Assembly: GCA_964571695.1 (NCBI GenBank)
Contig: CAZNDG010000069.1
Coordinates: forward strand, 1 to 8,803
Length of the DNA stretch: 8,803 nucleotides
Direction: 5' to 3'
DNA from: UBA8958 sp964571695
Lineage (GTDB): Bacteria > Desulfobacterota > Syntrophia > Syntrophales > UBA8958
The first letter of the stretch is position 1; every line of letters begins with the position of its first letter. Position numbers and translations under genes: made by a program. This document shows positions 1-6,000 of this stretch, one piece after another. A model generated the notes under the pieces. It was not told the DNA's origin, ran no database searches, and saw only the letters and a list, made by a program, of their open reading frames with translations.

Positions 1-3000
1 CCTGGGGCAGCGGCGATTCAGGCGTCAAAGGCGTTGTCTCTTCCGCCAACTCCCTAGTGGGAAGCCGTGCCAGCGACTCCGTGGGCTCGGACGGCGTCAC
101 GGCCATTTCCAACGGCAATTACGTGGTAAGATCCAAATACTGGGACAACGGCACGGTCGTCAATGCCGGCGCGGTGACCTGGGGCAGCGGCGATTCAGGC
201 GTCAAAGGCGTTGTCTCTTCCGCCAACTCCCTGGTTGGCAGCACCGCCAACGACTCCGTGGGCTCGGGCGGCGTCACGGAGCTTTCCAACGGCGCCGCTG
301 TGGTCCGCTCGCCGTATTACAATGGTGACGGCAAATCGGACACCGGACGGGTGGACATCATCAAGGAAGGCAGCGACCCCTGGGATAATCCCCTTGCCTT
401 TTCCACCAATGCAAGCCAGAAAAGCACCATCGGCGTCAGCAGCATCACAGACCTGCTCAACGCAGGCACGGCGGTCACCCTCCAGGCGAATAACGATATC
501 ACCCTCTCGACTGCCCTCACGGCGAACAACACCTCCGGCGGCGGCGGGGCTTTAACCCTCCAGGCGGGCCGATCGATTTTTCTCAACGACAGCATTGTCA
601 CCGACAACGGCAACCTGACCCTCACAGCCAACGAGACAACGGCCAACGGCGTGCTGGACGCACACCGTGATTCGGGCGCGGCGGTGATCACGATGCTCTC
701 GGAAAAAACCATTGACGCAGGCAGCGGCGAGGTATCGATCACGCTCGCCGACGGCGCGGGCAAAACCTATACCGAAAGCGGCGCCGTCACTCTGCAAGGC
801 ATCGCCGCCGGATCGCTCACCGTGAGCAACCAGGGGCCCACGGCAGGAAGCGGCATCAGCTTAGGGGCAACGACGCTTTCAGGCAACCTGACGCTGACGG
901 CGGCGAAAGGCGACATCGCCCAGACCGATGCGCTGTCCGTCGCCGGCACGACGAGCCTCACGGCGGGGGCCAACGACATCACCTTGAACAACGCCGCCAA
1001 CGATTTTACCGGCGCGGTCTCGATCGTATCCGGCGGCACAGTCGGTCTTAAGGATGCCAATTCCCTGACGCTTGGAACATCAAACATCAGCAGCAACTTG
1101 ACGGCGGAAGCTCTGGATGGAGATCTGACCATTGCGGGCGATATCAGCAAGACGAGCGGCTCAGACGCCACCGCTACCTTCAAGGCGACCGGCGCCATCA
1201 TCCAGAACAGCGGCGTGGCGGTGAACTCGAACAATAACAAGCTGAATGGGGTTTATTGGGCGGACGCGGACAATAATGAAGCAGGCTACATCAACTTTGC
1301 CTCTGGCGCCTCGATTGTCAGCAATGGCGGCAATGTCACGCTGGGGGGCGGCAGCGATCCCGCCACCGACTATGCTGTGGGTACGGCCGGGACGCAGAAG
1401 CAGGAAACCACCGGCATCCGGCTGCAGGGCAATATCGACACCGGCGGAGGCAATATCTCGATCAGGGGTCAGGCCCTTGCTGCGGGCGGCTCGGGTATCC
1501 GTAGAGACTCGAGTGGTATGGCGACGACGATCCAGGCTTCTGGTAACGGCACGATCACGATTGACGGAAAGGGCTTTGGAAACATTGCCGATGATGGCTT
1601 TGGGGTGGCCATGTTTGGTGAGAATAACCTTAATATTACCTCGGCCAACGGCGGCATCACCATCAACGGCGCCTCCAGCGGGCTCGCGCATGCCGTTGAT
1701 ATGAACAGCGTGCAGGTTTCTTCAGTAGATGGCAACATCAACCTGACCGGCAACAACGGCGATGCATCGAGATACGGCATCAGCACGTACTACTCGACCA
1801 TTCAGACCACCGGCAGCGGCAACATCACGCAGCAGTCGCTCTCCGGAAAAAGCTGGGCCGGTACGCTGCGCACGACAGGAACCGGCGATGTCTCCATCCT
1901 GTCGGCTTCGACCCTGCCGACGGATGCCGACAACCCCATCCAGGTGGGCGGCAACCTGACCATGAATGTGAATGGTGCGATCAGCCATCCGGCAGTGTTT
2001 ACGGTGACCGGCACGACCACCCTCACGGCAGGCGCCGGCAACGATATCACGCTGGCCAACGCCGCCAACAACTTCACCGGCGCGGTATCCATCGTTTCCG
2101 GCGGCACGGTCAGCCTCAAGGATGCCGATTCACTCACTATCGGAACATCGGATATCAGCGGCGATCTGACGGCGGAAGCGCTTGGTGGAGATCTGACCAT
2201 TGCGGGCGATATCAGCAAGACGAGCGGCGCGGACGCCACGGCCGCGTTCAAGGCCACGGGAAGCATCATTCAAAACGCTGCGACCGAAATCGAATCGACA
2301 AGCAACAAACTCAACACGGTTTTTCTGGCGGATACCGATGCCAATGGCGGCGCCATTCAAACTATTACGACAAGCAGCATTGCCACCAATGGTGGCAATG
2401 TGACATTGCAATCCTCTTATGCGGGAATGGACCAGCCCTTGATCATTGGGGGCAATGTGAACGCCGGCGCCGGCAACATCGACCTGACCGGCAACGCCCT
2501 GACCCTTACCGGCATTCTGAGCGGTTCCGGAACGCTGACGGTCCAGCCCAAGACCGCCGGCGCCACGATCGGCGTTGCCGGCGGTGCGGGCACATTACAA
2601 ATCACCGCCGACAACTTTTCCACCAACTTTGCCGACGGCTTCTCCGGCATCACGGTGGGCAACGCCTCGGCGGGGGCGATCGCCACGGGCGGCAACTTTG
2701 CCGTCAACGACAACACGACCTTCAAAAGCGGCGCGAATATCACTGTAGGGTCTGGGCTGAACTGGAGCGGCGCCACAAAACTGACGCTGGAAACCCCGCA
2801 GACGGTCAATGTCAACGCGGCAATCGAAAACACGAACACGACATCGGGAGGCGTGTATTTCAGCGCCGGCAACACCACCACCAAGGTGGTCTTCGGCGAA
2901 AACGGCAAGGTGGTGATCCACAACGCCGAGCAGTTGCAGTGGATGAATACGGCCCTGGCGGGCAAATACGAGCTGGGCGGCAACGTTGACGCCTCGGCGA

Positions 3001-6000
3001 CATCCGGCTGGAACGGCGGCCTGGGGTTTGCGCCCGTCGGCAACAGTTCGACAAAATTTATCGGAACCTTTGACGGCCTTGGCCACACGATTTCAGGTCT
3101 GACGATCAACCGGCCGTCCACCGATTATGTCGGCCTGTTCGGCGATACCAACGCTGCAACTGTGAGCAATGTAGGGATGACGGGCGGCTCCATAGAAGGC
3201 AAACGTTATGTGGGTGAACTGGTAGGGCGTAATTATAATTATTCTACCATCACAAACAGTTACGCAACGGGATCGGTGACAGGAACCGATCAAGTAGGCG
3301 GACTGGTCGGGGAGAACGAAGGCCATAGTACCATTACAAACAGTTATGCGACCGGGACGGTGACGGGACAAGGTTCTGTCGGCGGACTGGTGGGGTACAG
3401 CGGTTACTCCACGATACAAAGCAGCTACGCGACCGGGACGGTGACGGGAACCAATAACTATGTGGGCGGGCTGATCGGTTACAATTACAAATCTACCGTT
3501 ACAAACAGCTACGCAACGGGGGCGGCGACAGGAACCGATCAAGTAGGCGGACTGGTCGGAAGGCACGTAAACGACAGCTCCATTACAAACAGCTACGCAA
3601 CGGGGGCGGTGACGGGCAGTTCTTATGTCGGCGGCCTGGTCGGAGTTCTTGCAGGCACCATAACAAAGAGTTACGCAACCGGGGCAGTAACGGGCAGCGC
3701 CGATCTCGGCGGACTGGTCGGATACAAAGAAAGCGGTACCGTGACAAGCTCCTTTTACGATAGGGAAACCACCGGACGGTCGGATACGGGAAAAGGCACG
3801 CCCAAGACCACCGCCGAAATGAAAACCCTGGCTACCTTCTCCGGCGCGGGCTGGGATATTGACGGAGCGGGCGGCACGGGCAAAGTCTGGCGCATGTACG
3901 AAGGCGATGCTTATCCGCTTCTGCGAAGCTTCCTCACCGCAGCCACGGCGACGGTGAAAAACGATTTGATCAAGGTCTATGACGGATCAACCACGGTTGC
4001 CGGCGGTTCCCACACCTGGGATATCGCGGTGGATGAAGGAAAGGTGTTCGGCACGGCCGTCTATACCTCAGCCAGTAAAAACGCGGGGAATCGGGTGGTT
4101 GCCCTGACCGGTCTCTATTCGAATCAGCAGGGTTACGACATCAAGACACAGGACGGCGCGGTGTCGATCACCCCCAAGGCCCTGGCCGTTGACGGCACCA
4201 CGGCTTCGGACAAGACTTACGATGGGAACACCAACGCCGCCATTACGGTGGGGACCCTTTCCGGATTTGTGGGAACCGAGACCGTCACCGCCACCGCCGC
4301 CGGCGTCTTTGACAGCAAGAATGCCGGATCGCGCAAGGCCGAGGCGACCTACACGCTGCACGACGGTGACAACGGCGGGCTGGCCGACAACTACTCTTTG
4401 GCAAACACAACCGATCATGCCGCAACCATTAACAAGAAGATACTTACCGTTGCCGGATTGGCCGCCGACAACAAAACCTATGACAGCACCACCAATGTTA
4501 CCATCAGCAACTGGGGCGGCGTGACCACCGGCGTTGGAACGGAAACCCTGGTCCTGAACCACGAAACAGCCAGTTTCGACACCAAGAATGTCGGAACCGG
4601 CAAGACCGTCACCGCCGTCAACTACAGTCTTGCGAACGGCGAAAATGGCGGACTGGCCTCGAACTACGACCTGACGAGCACCAGCGCATCGACCACGGCG
4701 AACATCACCGCCAAACCGATCACCACGACGGGCGTGACCGCATCCAACAAGGTCTATGACGGAAGCCTGACGGCATCCCTCAATAAAGACGCCGCCGTCA
4801 TCACCGGCGGGGCAGCGGCGGCGGACGACAACAAGTATTACACGGGCGATGACGTAAGCCTGAACAAGGACGCAGCCGCCGGCGCCTTCTCCGACAAGAA
4901 CGTGGGAACGAACAAGGCTGTCAGTGTATCAGGCTTTACCCTCGCCGGAGAAGATGCAAGCAACTACACCGTCTCCGACGCCTCGAATGCGAAGGCCGAC
5001 ATCACCCGACTGGCCACTGTTGCGTGGACGGGCGGGGAAACCGGTGAATGGTTCAATCCGGCCAACTGGGCGGGAGGCGCGATCCCGGATCTGGCCAATG
5101 TCGCCGCCGTGACGATTCCCGGAACCGTGACCGTCAACTTCGACGATGGTCAGATAGCGGCTCTGGCCGAAGCGGGGACGGTCTATCTGGACAGCATAAC
5201 CGGCACAGGCGCCACCCTGATCATGAAGAACAATCGTATCGAGACCGGGGGATTGGAATTGAACCGGCTGACCTCCGAAAGCGCGGCCACGCTGAAATTG
5301 ACCGGCGACGTCAACACGATCAAGACCTCGGCCGGCTTGAACCTGGCCGGCGACCTGATCCTTCCGGAAAACAGCCAGAATACCATCTCCAACTTCGACG
5401 CAGCCGATATCATTATCAGCAGTCCGGTTACCCTGACCGGCGGAAGCCTTGCTCTTTTCACAGACACAGCAAACAGCATCACCCTGAACAACCCCGCCAA
5501 CGATTTTACCGGCACCGTGTCCGTGACGCAAGGCGGCAATGTGACGCTCTTCGACGCCAACGCCCTGTCCCTGGGCGCATCGACCGTGAGCGGCAATTTA
5601 TTGTTGCAAACCGGCGGGGCGATCACGCAGACCGGCGCGTTGACGGTTGCCGGAACCACCGGCATCACGGCGGGGGCTAACGACATCACGCTGGCCGACG
5701 CCGCCAACGACTTCACCGGCGCGGTATCCATCGTCTCCGGCAAGGATGTGAGCCTCCGCGACACGAACGCCCTGAATCTTGGCGCATCGACCGTGAGCGG
5801 CAATTTATTGTTGCAAACCGGCGGGGCGATCACGCAGACCGGCGCGTTGACGGTTGCCGGAACCACCGGCATCACGGCGGGGGCTAACGACATCACGCTG
5901 GCCGACGCCGCCAACGACTTCACCGGCGCGGTGTCCATCGTATCCGGCAAGGACGTGAACCTGCGCGACGCGAACGCCCTGATTCTGGGCGCAACGACGG

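Larger units (their letters stand above)
2544..4687 (+). repeat. Super-repeat copy 1 (pre-GLUG, GLUG array, cap, YDG)
   Basis: This stretch is repeated at 7077-8803 in the same order and frame. The offset between copies falls stepwise: 4,533 bp at the start (2544 and 7077), 4,530 at the LQWMNTALAG motif (2940 and 7470), 4,377 at the cap and first YDG unit (3978 and 8355), and 4,116 at the NKTYD unit (4479 and 8595). Each step is a multiple of 3. Locally the DNA is nearly identical, for example 3003-3041 and 7533-7571 match over 39 bp. Confidence 0.9.

Noticed and set aside
906..914. Lys-Gly-Asp (KGD) tripeptide as an integrin-binding site
   Set aside because: A three-residue match in a Gly/Asp-rich 2,900-residue protein is expected by chance, and it lies in a beta-helix turn of ordinary composition.
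2417..3121. 234-codon open frame on the - strand, with a similar one at 7145-7696
   Set aside because: The two resemble each other only because both lie opposite the duplicated pre-GLUG module. No known domain is visible, and both lie entirely across the coding frame of the giant protein.
3093..3566. 157-codon - strand open frame with internal repeats (DQSAYLIGS)
   Set aside because: The repeats are the reverse reading of the GLUG turns; no independent signal such as a plausible start site or known domain is present.
3240..3760. Regularly spaced 78-84 bp repeats considered as CRISPR-like or iteron-like
   Set aside because: They encode in-frame GLUG turns with the VGGLVG...NSYATG consensus; spacing varies by whole codons, which fits protein repeats.
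5048..5680. 210-codon open frame on the + strand in another frame
   Set aside because: Its translation is a Gly/Arg/His-rich low-complexity string with no domain. It overlaps the well-supported adhesin frame across the Trp-rich linker and beta-helix.
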